From positions 62,001-126,000 of the forward strand of contig NZ_JANIJX010000005.1 of assembly GCF_024580735.1 (NCBI RefSeq): a stretch of 64,000 nucleotides of DNA, written 5' to 3'. The position numbers were made by a program, and so were the translations under genes. This stretch comes from Brevibacterium moorei. GTDB lineage: Bacteria > Actinomycetota > Actinomycetes > Actinomycetales > Brevibacteriaceae. The notes below the pieces were generated by a model. The model did no database searches. It was not told where the DNA came from and saw only the letters and a list, made by a program, of their open reading frames with translations. Position 1 is the stretch's first letter; every line of letters begins with the position of its first letter. Of the stretch, positions 1-7,510 are shown piece by piece.

Positions 1-189
1 TTCGCCATCAACTGGCCCTCGAACCGGATGCGCATCCTGCGCAACCCCAGCGAGGTCTTCGCCAAGGTACCGGACACGGACCCGGGAGAGGACCCGGCCG
101 GCGGCGACGGCGACGCCGGTGGACTGAGAGACACCGGTAAGTCCAGTTCGGCACCCACGCTGTCCGACACGATGGCGACGAATCGATGA
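1..189 (+). CDS. lepB: Signal peptidase I, C-terminal end (partial)
   Basis: An open frame runs in from the left edge and stops at TGA 187-189, giving 62 residues. It begins FAINWPSNRMRILRNP, which resembles the last conserved stretch of actinobacterial type I signal peptidases (a hydrophobic segment ending in W-P-x-x-R-x-R), followed by a hydrophilic Asp/Gly-rich tail. The catalytic Ser/Lys region lies outside the window. The stop overlaps the rnhB start, and lepB-rnhB is a conserved actinobacterial pair. The identification therefore rests on a short match plus context. The enzyme would be membrane-bound and cleave signal peptides of exported proteins. Confidence 0.6.
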   Translation, partial: FAINWPSNRMRILRNPSEVFAKVPDTDPGEDPAGGDGDAGGLRDTGKSSSAPTLSDTMATNR

Positions 190-878
190 GGCGGACGCAT
201 CGGGGGCTGACCGACCTGACCCTGGAACGCGAACTGCTGGCGTCCGGAATCGAGTCCGTCATCGGCATGGACGAGGTGGGCCGCGGTTGCATCGCAGGGC
301 CCGTCGGGGTCGGTGCGGCCCGGTTCGATTTACCCACCCTGCTGGCAGGCGAGGCTCCGGAGTCCCGAATCCCCGCCGGCCTGGACGACTCGAAGAAACT
401 CAGCGCCACGGCGCGCACCAGCATGGTCGAGGCCATCGCCGGCTGGAACCCGCACACCGCGGTGGCCTACGCCCAGCCGGCGGAGATCGACGCGCTCGGC
501 ATCAGCCTGGCCCTGTGCCTGGCCGGCCGCCGGGCACTCTCCCAGCTGACGCCGGCGGACCTGGTGCTCCTCGACGGGAGCTTCGACTGGCTCTCGCAGA
601 ACCTGACCCTGGATGCGGCGGCGGTCTTCGGACCCTCGGCCGAGGTCCCGGTCCCGCCGGTGCGCACCTTCGTCAAGGGCGATGGCACCTATGTCACGAT
701 CGCCGCGGCCAGTGTGGTCGCCAAGGTGGCCCGCGATGAGCTCATGCACGCCCTGGCCGTGGATTTCCCCGGCTATGGATGGGAATCCAATGCCGGCTAC
801 CCGAGCCCGGCGCACAAGGCCGCCGTCGCACAGCTGGGCATCACCTCCCACCACCGGCGGTCCTTCAAACTGCGCTGA
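186..878 (+). CDS. rnhB: Ribonuclease HII
   Basis: This 230-residue protein cleaves the RNA strand of RNA-DNA hybrids and removes misincorporated ribonucleotides. The family signature G-M-D-E-V-G-R-G sits at residues 27-34, with the metal-binding acidic pair D29-E30. DDSKKLS follows further on, a third acidic position lies in LLDG near residue 130, and the conserved block FVKGDGTYVTIAAASVVAKV comes next. Length is normal for the family. The ATG at 186 overlaps the upstream stop (ATGA), implying translational coupling with the signal peptidase gene. This start places the catalytic block at the usual distance from the N terminus. Confidence 0.96.
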   Translation: MRRTHRGLTDLTLERELLASGIESVIGMDEVGRGCIAGPVGVGAARFDLPTLLAGEAPESRIPAGLDDSKKLSATARTSMVEAIAGWNPHTAVAYAQPAEIDALGISLALCLAGRRALSQLTPADLVLLDGSFDWLSQNLTLDAAAVFGPSAEVPVPPVRTFVKGDGTYVTIAAASVVAKVARDELMHALAVDFPGYGWESNAGYPSPAHKAAVAQLGITSHHRRSFKLR

Positions 879-912
879 GCGCGCCGGGCGGACCCGGCTA
901 CTACCGATCGAT

Positions 913-918
913 TAGGAT
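913..918 (+). promoter_or_regulatory. Leaderless -10 element (TAGGAT) of the DUF2469 gene
   Basis: TAGGAT ends exactly 6 nt before the ATG at 925, so transcription would begin at or next to the start codon. No Shine-Dalgarno is present. This is the geometry known for leaderless actinobacterial transcripts. No clear -35 is visible. The same arrangement occurs at five other genes in the window. Confidence 0.6.
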
Positions 919-924
919 GGCGCC

Positions 925-1239
925 ATGAGTGCAGAGGACCTCGACGATTTCGAAGCCGATATGGAGATGTCGCTGTACCGGGAGTACCGCGACATCCTGC
1001 CGTTGTTCACCTATGTCGTGGAAACCGAACGCCGGTTCTACCTGTGCAATTCCGTCGACCTCAAGGCGCATCACGAATCCGATGACGTGTACTTCGAACT
1101 GAGCCTGGGCGACGCCTGGGTCTGGGACACGTTCCGCTCAGCCCGCTTCGTCAAGCAGGTCCACGTCTTCACGTTCAAGGACGTCAACGTCGAAGAGATC
1201 GCCAAATCGGACTTGGAGCCGCCCAGCGCCCTGCGCTGA
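925..1239 (+). CDS. DUF2469 family small conserved protein
   Basis: This 104-residue acidic protein of unknown function is very widely conserved in Actinobacteria immediately after rnhB (Rv2901c-type). The N terminus is strongly acidic (S-A-E-D-L-D-D-F-E-A-D-M-E), followed by a compact domain with SLYREYRDILPLF, ETERRFYLCN and GDAWVWDTFR. There is no signal peptide or membrane segment, so it is expected to be cytosolic. The ATG at 925 matches the family N terminus and lies 6 nt after a TAGGAT hexamer, which predicts a leaderless mRNA. Family membership is clear; no biochemical function can be read from the sequence. Confidence 0.9.
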   Translation: MSAEDLDDFEADMEMSLYREYRDILPLFTYVVETERRFYLCNSVDLKAHHESDDVYFELSLGDAWVWDTFRSARFVKQVHVFTFKDVNVEEIAKSDLEPPSALR

Positions 1240-1559
1240 ACCTCCGTGAACTCGCCTGGTGTCTCGGCACGCCGGGCTCCACCGCACCGGCCGGTCTCCA
1301 CCACACCGACTGGGCTCCGGCGATCGGTGCATCATCGACCTGTGGACGCCGGGCGACCGCGGCGTCACCGGCCGGTGGACGGCCCGATGCCGGACTGGTC
1401 ACAGCCCTATTCGGCACGATCTGCCCGCAAATGTGCCGCACCAGAGTCAACTGCACGAGCGTCCCACCGTGCGTCCTCGGCCCTGTGGAACCCCATGCAT
1501 CGTCCACAGGGGACGCATGACCCCTGGCCGGAGCGAACCGGTCCCTGCACCCTGGGGCC
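1240..1559. other. Intergenic region, no gene seen
   Basis: These 320 bp lie between the DUF2469 gene and yraN. Short open frames cross it on both strands, but their translations are Pro/Arg/His-rich with no recognisable family and no credible ribosome-binding site. No terminator-like hairpin, RNA gene or repeat was recognised. It presumably contains the promoter of the yraN-comM-dprA operon, which I could not place. Confidence 0.5.
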
Positions 1560-1910
1560 ATGACGAATCAGACGGTGGGACGCACGGGGGAGGACCTGGC
1601 CACGGCCTTCCTTGAGGCCAAGGGCTGGGAGATCGTGCAGCGCAACTGGCGCTGCCGCTTAGGCGAAATCGACATCGTGGCCCGCGAGGGACGCACCCTG
1701 GTTTTCGTCGAGGTCAAGACCCGCACCTCGGTGCGCTCCGGCCACCCCCTGGAGGCGATCGGCTACTCCAAGCTGCAACGGCTGCGCCGACTGGCCGGCG
1801 CCTGGCTGAGCGAACACCGGACCTGGGAGCCCCAGATCCGGATCGATGCGATCGGTATCGTGCTGGGTCCCGGCGATCCGCTGATCACCCACGTCGAGGC
1901 CGCGCAATGA
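1560..1910 (+). CDS. yraN: YraN / UPF0102 family nuclease-fold protein
   Basis: This 116-residue protein belongs to UPF0102, a family with a restriction-endonuclease-like fold and presumed role in DNA metabolism. The N-terminal G-E-D-L-A-T-A-F-L helix is visible. The core motif G-E-I-D...V-F-V-E-V-K follows (residues about 35-56), whose Asp, Glu and Lys correspond to the PD-(D/E)xK active-site pattern. Length is typical. It is the first gene of a tight operon: its stop overlaps the comM start (ATGA at 1907-1910), and comM in turn overlaps dprA. This yraN-comM-dprA order is standard in actinobacteria and links it to DNA processing. The ATG at 1560 lacks a strong Shine-Dalgarno. Confidence 0.92.
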   Translation: MTNQTVGRTGEDLATAFLEAKGWEIVQRNWRCRLGEIDIVAREGRTLVFVEVKTRTSVRSGHPLEAIGYSKLQRLRRLAGAWLSEHRTWEPQIRIDAIGIVLGPGDPLITHVEAAQ

Positions 1911-3439
1911 CCGGGCGGGTGGGCCGCAGCGCCGCCGTGGCGGTCCTGGGCATGACGGGCAAGACCGTGGCCATCGAGGCGAGCTTCAACTCCGGCCTGC
2001 CGGGAATCGACATCGTGGGCCTGCCGGACGCCGCCGTGAGCGAATCGAAGAAGCGGGTGCGCGCGGCGATCAGCAATATGGGCGTGACCCTGTCCCAGCA
2101 GCGCATCACCGTGAGCCTGTCGCCAGGCAACCTGCGCAAAGAGGGCACGGTCTTCGACCTGGGCATCGCCCTGGCGATCCTGGCGGCGGAGACCCTGGTG
2201 CCAGGCGGATGCGAGGACATCGTGTGCTACGGGGAACTCGGCCTGGACAACCGCCTGCACCCTGTCACCGGGGTGCTGCCGGCCGTGATGGCGGCCCAGG
2301 CCGCGGGCTTCGAGCGGATGATCGTGCCGCGGGCCAACCTCGATGAGGCCTCCATGGTCACCGGCATGCGGGTCCTGGGCGCCGTCGACCTGGCCCAGGT
2401 CGTCAACAGTCTGGGCGGCCGGGTGCGCGAGACCGGCCTGCCCGCGGTGGAAATGGACATCCCCCAAGTGGCGCTGCCCCGCACCACCCACGACCTGGCC
2501 GAAGTCCAGGGCCAGGCCCAGGGCCGCTTCGCCCTGGAAGTCGCCGCGGCCGGCGGCCACCACATGTACATGACCGGCAGCCCTGGCGCAGGCAAGACCC
2601 TGCTGGCCGAATGTCTGCCGTCCATCGTGCCCCCACTGACCCCGGAGGCCGCCATGGAGGTCCTCGCCCTGCGCTCGACCGACGGGGTGATCGAACCGGG
2701 CAATCACCTGTGCGTCGTCGCGCCGTTTGAGGCCCCACACCATTCGGCGACCAGGGCCGCGTTCATCGGCACCTCCAAATACGGCAGGCTGGGCGTGATC
2801 GGCCGGGCACACCGTGGCATCTTGTTCATGGACGAGGTCCCGGAATTCTCGCGCGACGTCCTCGAATCCCTGCGCGAACCCCTGGAACACGGCTACTGCA
2901 ATATCGAACGCTCCTGGGGCTCGGTGCGCATGCCCAGCGACTTCCAACTCATCATGGCGTCGAACCCCTGCCCGTGCGGGGCCTCCGGGGCCCCCGGAAA
3001 CCGGTGCATCTGCACTCCGGCGCAGCGCAAGCGCTACCGGAGCAAACTCTCCGAGCCCCTGTTGGACCGCATCGACATCCAACTCAACATGCTGCCGGTC
3101 GCGCCGGCCGACTTGGTCAGTGGCCGCCCACAGGAGACCTCGGCGACGGTCGCGGCCCGGGTGGAGCGGGCCAGAGCTGCCCAAACGGAACGCTATGCCG
3201 GTCTGCCATGGGAACTCAACGCGAAGGCCGACGGGGCCTTCCTGCTCGACCACTTCGCCCTGACGCGCAAGGAGACGGCCCCATTGCACGATGCGATGGA
3301 GCGCCGGCTGCTGTCGGCCCGCGGCTTCACCCGCATCCTCCGGGTGGCGACCAGCCTGGCGGACCTCGACGGAATCGATCGACTGGGCCGGGAGCACGTC
3401 CTCCAGGCCTTCGCCCTGCGAATGAAGGATGTGCGATGA
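1907..3439 (+). CDS. comM: ComM / YifB family AAA+ ATPase (Mg-chelatase-like)
   Basis: This 510-residue protein has three parts in order: an N-terminal Lon-protease-like ChlI domain (residues about 10-130), a Mg-chelatase-type AAA+ domain with Walker A GSPGAGKT near residue 224 and the acidic Walker B ILFMDE, and a C-terminal helical domain. The Cys-rich NPCPCG and CICTP signature of the YifB/ComM family is present. In naturally competent bacteria ComM is a hexameric helicase that promotes branch migration during DNA integration. In actinobacteria it is conserved even where competence is unproven. It overlaps yraN upstream and dprA downstream by 4 bp each. Confidence 0.95.
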   Translation: MTGRVGRSAAVAVLGMTGKTVAIEASFNSGLPGIDIVGLPDAAVSESKKRVRAAISNMGVTLSQQRITVSLSPGNLRKEGTVFDLGIALAILAAETLVPGGCEDIVCYGELGLDNRLHPVTGVLPAVMAAQAAGFERMIVPRANLDEASMVTGMRVLGAVDLAQVVNSLGGRVRETGLPAVEMDIPQVALPRTTHDLAEVQGQAQGRFALEVAAAGGHHMYMTGSPGAGKTLLAECLPSIVPPLTPEAAMEVLALRSTDGVIEPGNHLCVVAPFEAPHHSATRAAFIGTSKYGRLGVIGRAHRGILFMDEVPEFSRDVLESLREPLEHGYCNIERSWGSVRMPSDFQLIMASNPCPCGASGAPGNRCICTPAQRKRYRSKLSEPLLDRIDIQLNMLPVAPADLVSGRPQETSATVAARVERARAAQTERYAGLPWELNAKADGAFLLDHFALTRKETAPLHDAMERRLLSARGFTRILRVATSLADLDGIDRLGREHVLQAFALRMKDVR

Positions 3440-4680
3440 CACACGACACCATGGACGCGAAGACGAGCAGTCCGCAGCAGCGCCGGGCGACGGCCCTGCT
3501 CATGCATCTGACCGAACCCGGTCGGCCCACTCTCAAAGCCGCCTGCCTGCAGCTGGGCGCAGAGGACACGCTCGAGTTGATCACCGGGGGACGTGACACC
3601 GCCATCGACGCGCTGCAGGCAATCGTGGCCGAACAGGGGATGGAACCGGATGGGGTCCGCCTGCGCAATGAGTGGGAGACCTGGAATGCCCGGCTGCCGC
3701 TGGTCAACCTCGACAACGACGCGGCACTGCTGCGCACCGGCCGGGCCCGCCTCGTCATCCCCGGCGACGCCGAATGGCCCCACGCCCTGGACGATCTGGG
3801 CCTCTTCGCACCGCTGGGCCTCTGGGTGCGCGGCGGACTGCCCCTGAACCGGGCCCTCGTCGCCCCCATCGCCATCGTCGGCACCCGCGCGGCCACCGAA
3901 TACGGCCTGGCCCTGACCCGCACCGTGGTCATGGATCTGGTGGGCCACGGGCACACGGTCGTCTCCGGCGGGGCGCTGGGCATCGACGCCGTAGCCCACG
4001 CTGCGGCCCTCGACGCCGCTGCTGCGCGCGCAGCCACGGAACCGGAAGCGGACGTCCCCAGCACGGTGGCGGTCATGGCCTGCGGGATCGACCAGTGGTA
4101 TCCGAAACAGAACTCGGCGCTGCTCGACGAGGTCGCAGCACGCTCCGCCGTGGTCACCGAACTCCCGCCCGGAGCCACCGCCATGCGGCACCGCTTCCTC
4201 GACCGCAACCGCATCATCGCAGCACTCTCACTGGGGACGATCGTGATGGAGGCCGGCTGGCGCTCGGGCTCCTTCAGCACCGCGAACAAAGCCAGTGGGC
4301 TGATGCGCCCGGTGGGGGCCTTCCCCGGTTCCGTCTTCAACGGGGAATCCGCCGGCTGCCACAAGATCATCCGCGAGGGCCAGGCCGTATTGGTCAGCAC
4401 AGCAGCAGAGGTCCGCGAGCTGGTGGGCGGGATCGGAGAGCTGGCGGACACGGAAGGACCAGCCCAGCCGGTCCTGACCCGGCCCACGGACGGGATGAGT
4501 CCCGAACAGCTCCGGCTCTACAGCGCCCTGCCGCTGCGCGGGGGAGTCGACCCGACCGTCCTGGCCGTCAAGGCGGGGATCACCCATCGGCAGGCGATGG
4601 CGGCGCTCGCCGAACTGGAGCTGACCGGGCACGCCGAACACTCGGCCGCCGGCTGGGTCAAGGTGCGCGGAACCGGATGA
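3436..4680 (+). CDS. dprA: DNA-processing protein DprA
   Basis: This 414-residue protein protects incoming single-stranded DNA and loads RecA. The Rossmann-like DprA domain spans about residues 110-330, with IAIVGTRAATEYG, VVSGGALGIDAVAHAAAL (about residue 177), VAVMACGIDQWYP and HRFLDRNRIIAALS. A C-terminal winged-helix DprA_WH segment (about 355-410) follows. An extended N-terminal helical region is typical of actinobacterial members. The ATG at 3436 overlaps the comM stop. An upstream in-frame extension exists, but it lies inside comM and carries no family sequence. It is longer than the roughly 370-residue average but intact. Confidence 0.95.
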   Translation: MTHDTMDAKTSSPQQRRATALLMHLTEPGRPTLKAACLQLGAEDTLELITGGRDTAIDALQAIVAEQGMEPDGVRLRNEWETWNARLPLVNLDNDAALLRTGRARLVIPGDAEWPHALDDLGLFAPLGLWVRGGLPLNRALVAPIAIVGTRAATEYGLALTRTVVMDLVGHGHTVVSGGALGIDAVAHAAALDAAAARAATEPEADVPSTVAVMACGIDQWYPKQNSALLDEVAARSAVVTELPPGATAMRHRFLDRNRIIAALSLGTIVMEAGWRSGSFSTANKASGLMRPVGAFPGSVFNGESAGCHKIIREGQAVLVSTAAEVRELVGGIGELADTEGPAQPVLTRPTDGMSPEQLRLYSALPLRGGVDPTVLAVKAGITHRQAMAALAELELTGHAEHSAAGWVKVRGTG

Positions 4681-4699
4681 CCGGAGCGCGCAGGGGATC

Positions 4700-4705
4700 T
4701 AGACT
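4700..4705 (+). promoter_or_regulatory. Leaderless -10 element (TAGACT) of xerC
   Basis: TAGACT ends 6 nt before the ATG of xerC at 4712. There is no Shine-Dalgarno, so a leaderless transcript is predicted. The gene sits only 31 bp after dprA, so this would give it a promoter independent of the upstream operon. Confidence 0.6.
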
Positions 4706-4711
4706 TGGCGC

Positions 4712-5776
4712 ATGGACGAAGCAGCTTCCCCCTACCCGTCCGAATACCAGCGGGCACTCGAGGGCTTCCTGGACGACCTGCGCATCCAACGCGCGGCCTC
4801 GCAGCACACTGTGCGCAGTTACAGCGCCGATGTTCGCGGCTTCTTCGACTTCCTGCTGGCGGACTCCGGGGGAGAGCCCCCGGCCCTGGACCAGGTGGAA
4901 CTGGGCAATCTGCGCGGCTGGCTGTGGGACATGCACAATCAGAACCGGGCAGCGGGCACGGTGGCCAGGCACATCGCGGGACTGCGGGCCTTCGGCGCCT
5001 ACTGTCAGCGGCAGGGCCTGACCCGGGGGAATCCGGCGGCCCGCCTCGTCAGCCCCAAACGGGCCTCGCGCTTGCCCGCGGTACTCAAGCAGGAGCAGGC
5101 CGCCGGAGTGCTCGACCGGGCGGAGGCCCTGGCCCATCCGGAGTGCACACCCGTGCAGGACACCGAACCCCAGGAAGATTTTCCAGCGGGCGCACCGCTG
5201 CAGGACACTGCATCTCGGGACAGCACATCTCAGGAAGCCGCGTCCCAGGATGCCGCACCCCGTGAGCGGGCCCAGCGGCTGCGCGACGCCGCTATGCTTG
5301 AACTCCTCTACGCCACGGGGATGCGCGTGTCCGAACTCGCCGCCCTGGACGTGGACGCGGTCGATGACTCGATCCGCATGGTGACGGTATTGGGCAAGGG
5401 CAACAAGGAACGCCGGGTGCCCTACGGTGTGCCCGCCCAGTCCGCGGTGGACGCCTGGCTGGCGCAGGGCCGGCCGGAACTGTTCGGACCGCGTTCGGGC
5501 CAGGCGCTGTTCCTGGGAGCCCGCGGGGGCCGGATCGATGTGCGCCAGGTCAGAAGGGTCGTCCATGCGGCGACCGCCGGGCAGGCGGGCTCCCCGGAGC
5601 TGGCCCCGCACGGGCTGCGGCACTCCGCGGCCACCCATATGGTGGAGAACGGGGCGGACATCCGCCAGGTGCAGGAATACCTGGGCCATTCCAGCCTCAA
5701 CTCCACCCAGATCTACACGCATGTCTCCATGCGGCGGCTGCGCGAAGGTTACGAACAGGCCCACCCCAGAGCTTGA
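4712..5776 (+). CDS. xerC: Tyrosine recombinase XerC with low-complexity insertion
   Basis: This is a site-specific recombinase for chromosome dimer resolution at dif. Residues about 10-100 form the SAM-like core-binding domain. The catalytic domain shows R205 (TGMRVSEL), the Lys-bearing GKGNKERRVP, H300 and R303 (HGLRHSAATH), GHSSLNSTQ, and the nucleophile Y335 (QIYTHV). The full R-K-H-R-H-Y set is present, so the enzyme looks active. At 354 residues it is about 50 longer than usual. The excess is a hydrophilic insert at about 143-184 with repeated Q-D-T/S-Q-E/Q-D units between the two domains. Predicted leaderless start at 4712. xerC following dprA is the usual actinobacterial order. Confidence 0.95.
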   Translation: MDEAASPYPSEYQRALEGFLDDLRIQRAASQHTVRSYSADVRGFFDFLLADSGGEPPALDQVELGNLRGWLWDMHNQNRAAGTVARHIAGLRAFGAYCQRQGLTRGNPAARLVSPKRASRLPAVLKQEQAAGVLDRAEALAHPECTPVQDTEPQEDFPAGAPLQDTASRDSTSQEAASQDAAPRERAQRLRDAAMLELLYATGMRVSELAALDVDAVDDSIRMVTVLGKGNKERRVPYGVPAQSAVDAWLAQGRPELFGPRSGQALFLGARGGRIDVRQVRRVVHAATAGQAGSPELAPHGLRHSAATHMVENGADIRQVQEYLGHSSLNSTQIYTHVSMRRLREGYEQAHPRA

Positions 5777-5852
5777 AGCGCCGTCGAGACGCACCGCGGG
5801 TCTGCGGCAGCGCCGGCCAACACAGTGGGCCCGAAGCACTGCCGATATACGC

Positions 5853-5889
5853 ACTGCGGGCCATGAGCTCATCGCTCATGGCCCGCAGT
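5853..5889. terminator. Bidirectional stem-loop terminator
   Basis: A perfect 16-bp inverted repeat (arms 5853-5868 and 5874-5889) surrounds a 5-nt loop. It lies between convergent xerC and the phosphate transporter operon. There is no U-tract, but the position and stability fit a shared terminator. Confidence 0.75.
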
Positions 5890-5907
5890 AGGCATTTCGG
5901 GGAGAAA

Positions 5908-6147
5908 TCAGTGGAAGTAGGGCACGATCAGCCACAGTCCGAACAACAGCATGAGGCCGACGACGGCAAGGAGGACCATGCCGCCGATTCGTTCGGCGCT
6001 GGCCTGAGCGGACGGTCCGGAATTGACCTCGTGGACATGTGAACGGTCCAGTAGTTTGGCGCTGGTGGCCACGATGATGGCGATCACGGCGGTGGCGCCC
6101 ACCGTGATGCCGCAGACCACGGCCAGGGACATCCAATCGATGCTCAT
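5908..6147 (-). CDS. Small two-helix membrane protein, partner of the Pit transporter
   Basis: This 79-residue protein is too short and too overlapped to stand out alone. The N-terminal helix (about residues 7-31, SLAVVCGITVGATAVIAII) and the C-terminal helix (about 55-76, GGMVLLAVVGLMLLFGLWL) flank a short polar loop. Its ATG (6147-6145) overlaps the stop of the Pit gene (ATGA), which indicates coupled translation. Similar tiny membrane proteins follow pit genes in other actinobacteria. I infer that it is a subunit or stabiliser of the transporter. No enzymatic motif is present. A much longer open frame covers this segment, but its upstream part is a shadow of pit. Confidence 0.8.
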   Translation of the reverse strand: MSIDWMSLAVVCGITVGATAVIAIIVATSAKLLDRSHVHEVNSGPSAQASAERIGGMVLLAVVGLMLLFGLWLIVPYFH

Positions 6148-7307
6148 GCCGCAACCTCCTGAGTCTTCGGTGTGGTCGTGGGACCGGCCATGACGACCAC
6201 GTCCCGCGCTTCGTTGACGTTCTTCGCATCGATCTTCGTCTTCGATGCGTGGATGACGATGGCCAGGGAGCCCGCTGCCAAGAGGGCCAGGACGATCAGT
6301 GGTCCGGCGTAACCGCCCGTATTGGCGATCAGCGCCGTCACGCCGCCCACCAGGCCGGCGGCCGGCAGGGTGATCAGCCAGGCCAGGGCCATCTTCCCGA
6401 AGGTGCCCCAGCGGACCGCGGTGCCGCGGCCCAGGCCGGAGCCCACGACGGATCCCGTGCACACATGGGTGGTGGACAGGGCGAAGCCCAGGTGGCTCGA
6501 GGCCAGGATCGCCACGGTCGAGGAGGTTTCGGCTGCGAAGCCCTGCGGGGTCTGGATATCGGTCAGGCCCTTGCCCATGGTGCGCATGATGCGCCAGCCC
6601 CCGGAGAAGGTGCCAAGGCCGATCGCCAGCCCGGCGGAGATGATGACCCACCACTGGGGTCCGGTCCCGCCGGTCTGGAACCCAGCGGCGATGAGCACCA
6701 GGGTGATGACGCCCATCGTCTTCTGTCCGTCCGAGGTTCCGTGTGCCAGGGCGACGAGCGAGGCGGAGACCCGCTGGCCGTTGCGGAAGAGCCGCTGTGA
6801 GTACTTGTCGTCGGGGTTGGAGATCTTGTAGGTCAGCTTTGTGGCGATCGCCGAGGCGACGGCGGCGACCACGGGGGCGATGAGCGCCGGCAGCAGGATC
6901 TTCGAGACGACGACCCCGGCGTGGATGCCCTGGGTTCCGGCGGTGAAAAGGACCGCGCCGATCAGACCGCCGAACAGTGCGTGGGAGGAAGAGGACGGCA
7001 GCCCGAACAACCAGGTGATGAGATTCCAGATGATGGCGCCGGCCAGCCCTGCCAGAACCAACTGTGGCGTCACGAGATTCTCATCGAACAGTCCGCCGGA
7101 GATCGTCTTGGCGACCTCGGTGGACATGCACGCGCCGATGACGTTGAGGACGGCCGCCACCAGCACCGCGGTCCTGGGGGTGAACGCGCCCGTGGCGACG
7201 GAAGTCGCCATGGCGTTCGCGGAATCGTGGAAGCCGTTCGTGAAGTCGAAGGCGAGTGCCACGACCACGACGACCACGACGATGAAGAGCGTGAATGTAA
7301 GGGACAC
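6144..7307 (-). CDS. pit: Low-affinity inorganic phosphate transporter (Pit family)
   Basis: This 387-residue integral membrane protein couples phosphate (as metal-phosphate) uptake to the proton gradient. The two duplicated PHO-4 signature motifs are clear: FDFTNGFHDSANAMATSVA at residues 20-38 and ALAHGTSDGQKTMGV in the second half. About ten hydrophobic segments lie around them. Translation starts at GTG 7307-7305, preceded by AAGG about 10 nt upstream, and immediately enters the first membrane helix. The small membrane protein gene overlaps its stop. About 100 bp upstream lies a three-unit PHO box, so phosphate-starvation control by a PhoP/RegX3-type response regulator is likely. Confidence 0.95.
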   Translation of the reverse strand: MSLTFTLFIVVVVVVVALAFDFTNGFHDSANAMATSVATGAFTPRTAVLVAAVLNVIGACMSTEVAKTISGGLFDENLVTPQLVLAGLAGAIIWNLITWLFGLPSSSSHALFGGLIGAVLFTAGTQGIHAGVVVSKILLPALIAPVVAAVASAIATKLTYKISNPDDKYSQRLFRNGQRVSASLVALAHGTSDGQKTMGVITLVLIAAGFQTGGTGPQWWVIISAGLAIGLGTFSGGWRIMRTMGKGLTDIQTPQGFAAETSSTVAILASSHLGFALSTTHVCTGSVVGSGLGRGTAVRWGTFGKMALAWLITLPAAGLVGGVTALIANTGGYAGPLIVLALLAAGSLAIVIHASKTKIDAKNVNEARDVVVMAGPTTTPKTQEVAA

Positions 7308-7406
7308 AGGGGGCCTTAACTACTCGGCGGACTTGACGGTGTTCTTCGTCCATTTTCACGCCCTGCGGGCACCTGGTGCCAAGCCAATTCGGGCCCTCCC
7401 GGGCGA

Positions 7407-7439
7407 ATTCACCTGATGTTCACCTTGGTGTCACCGTCC
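7407..7439 (+). promoter_or_regulatory. PHO box (three 11-bp direct repeats)
   Basis: Three repeat units begin at 7407, 7418 and 7429: ATTCACC-TGAT, GTTCACC-TTGG and TGTCACC-GTCC. The 7-bp core plus 4-bp spacer with an exact 11-bp period is the known architecture of actinobacterial PhoP/RegX3 PHO boxes (GTTCACC units). It lies about 100 bp upstream of the pit start and downstream of the neighbouring minus-strand murein hydrolase gene, so pit is the only plausible target. Binding is inferred, not shown. Confidence 0.75.
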
Positions 7440-7510
7440 GTGCATGCCGCGCAGTGAAGCAGGTCCCATGCGGTGATGCGCATTACGCATTCGCGGGTGC
7501 TCGGACCGAC

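Noticed and set aside
1246-1563. Open frames of about 105-118 codons in the yraN upstream gap
   Set aside because: Pro/Arg/His-rich translations, no ribosome-binding site, no family similarity, and one overlaps yraN out of frame.
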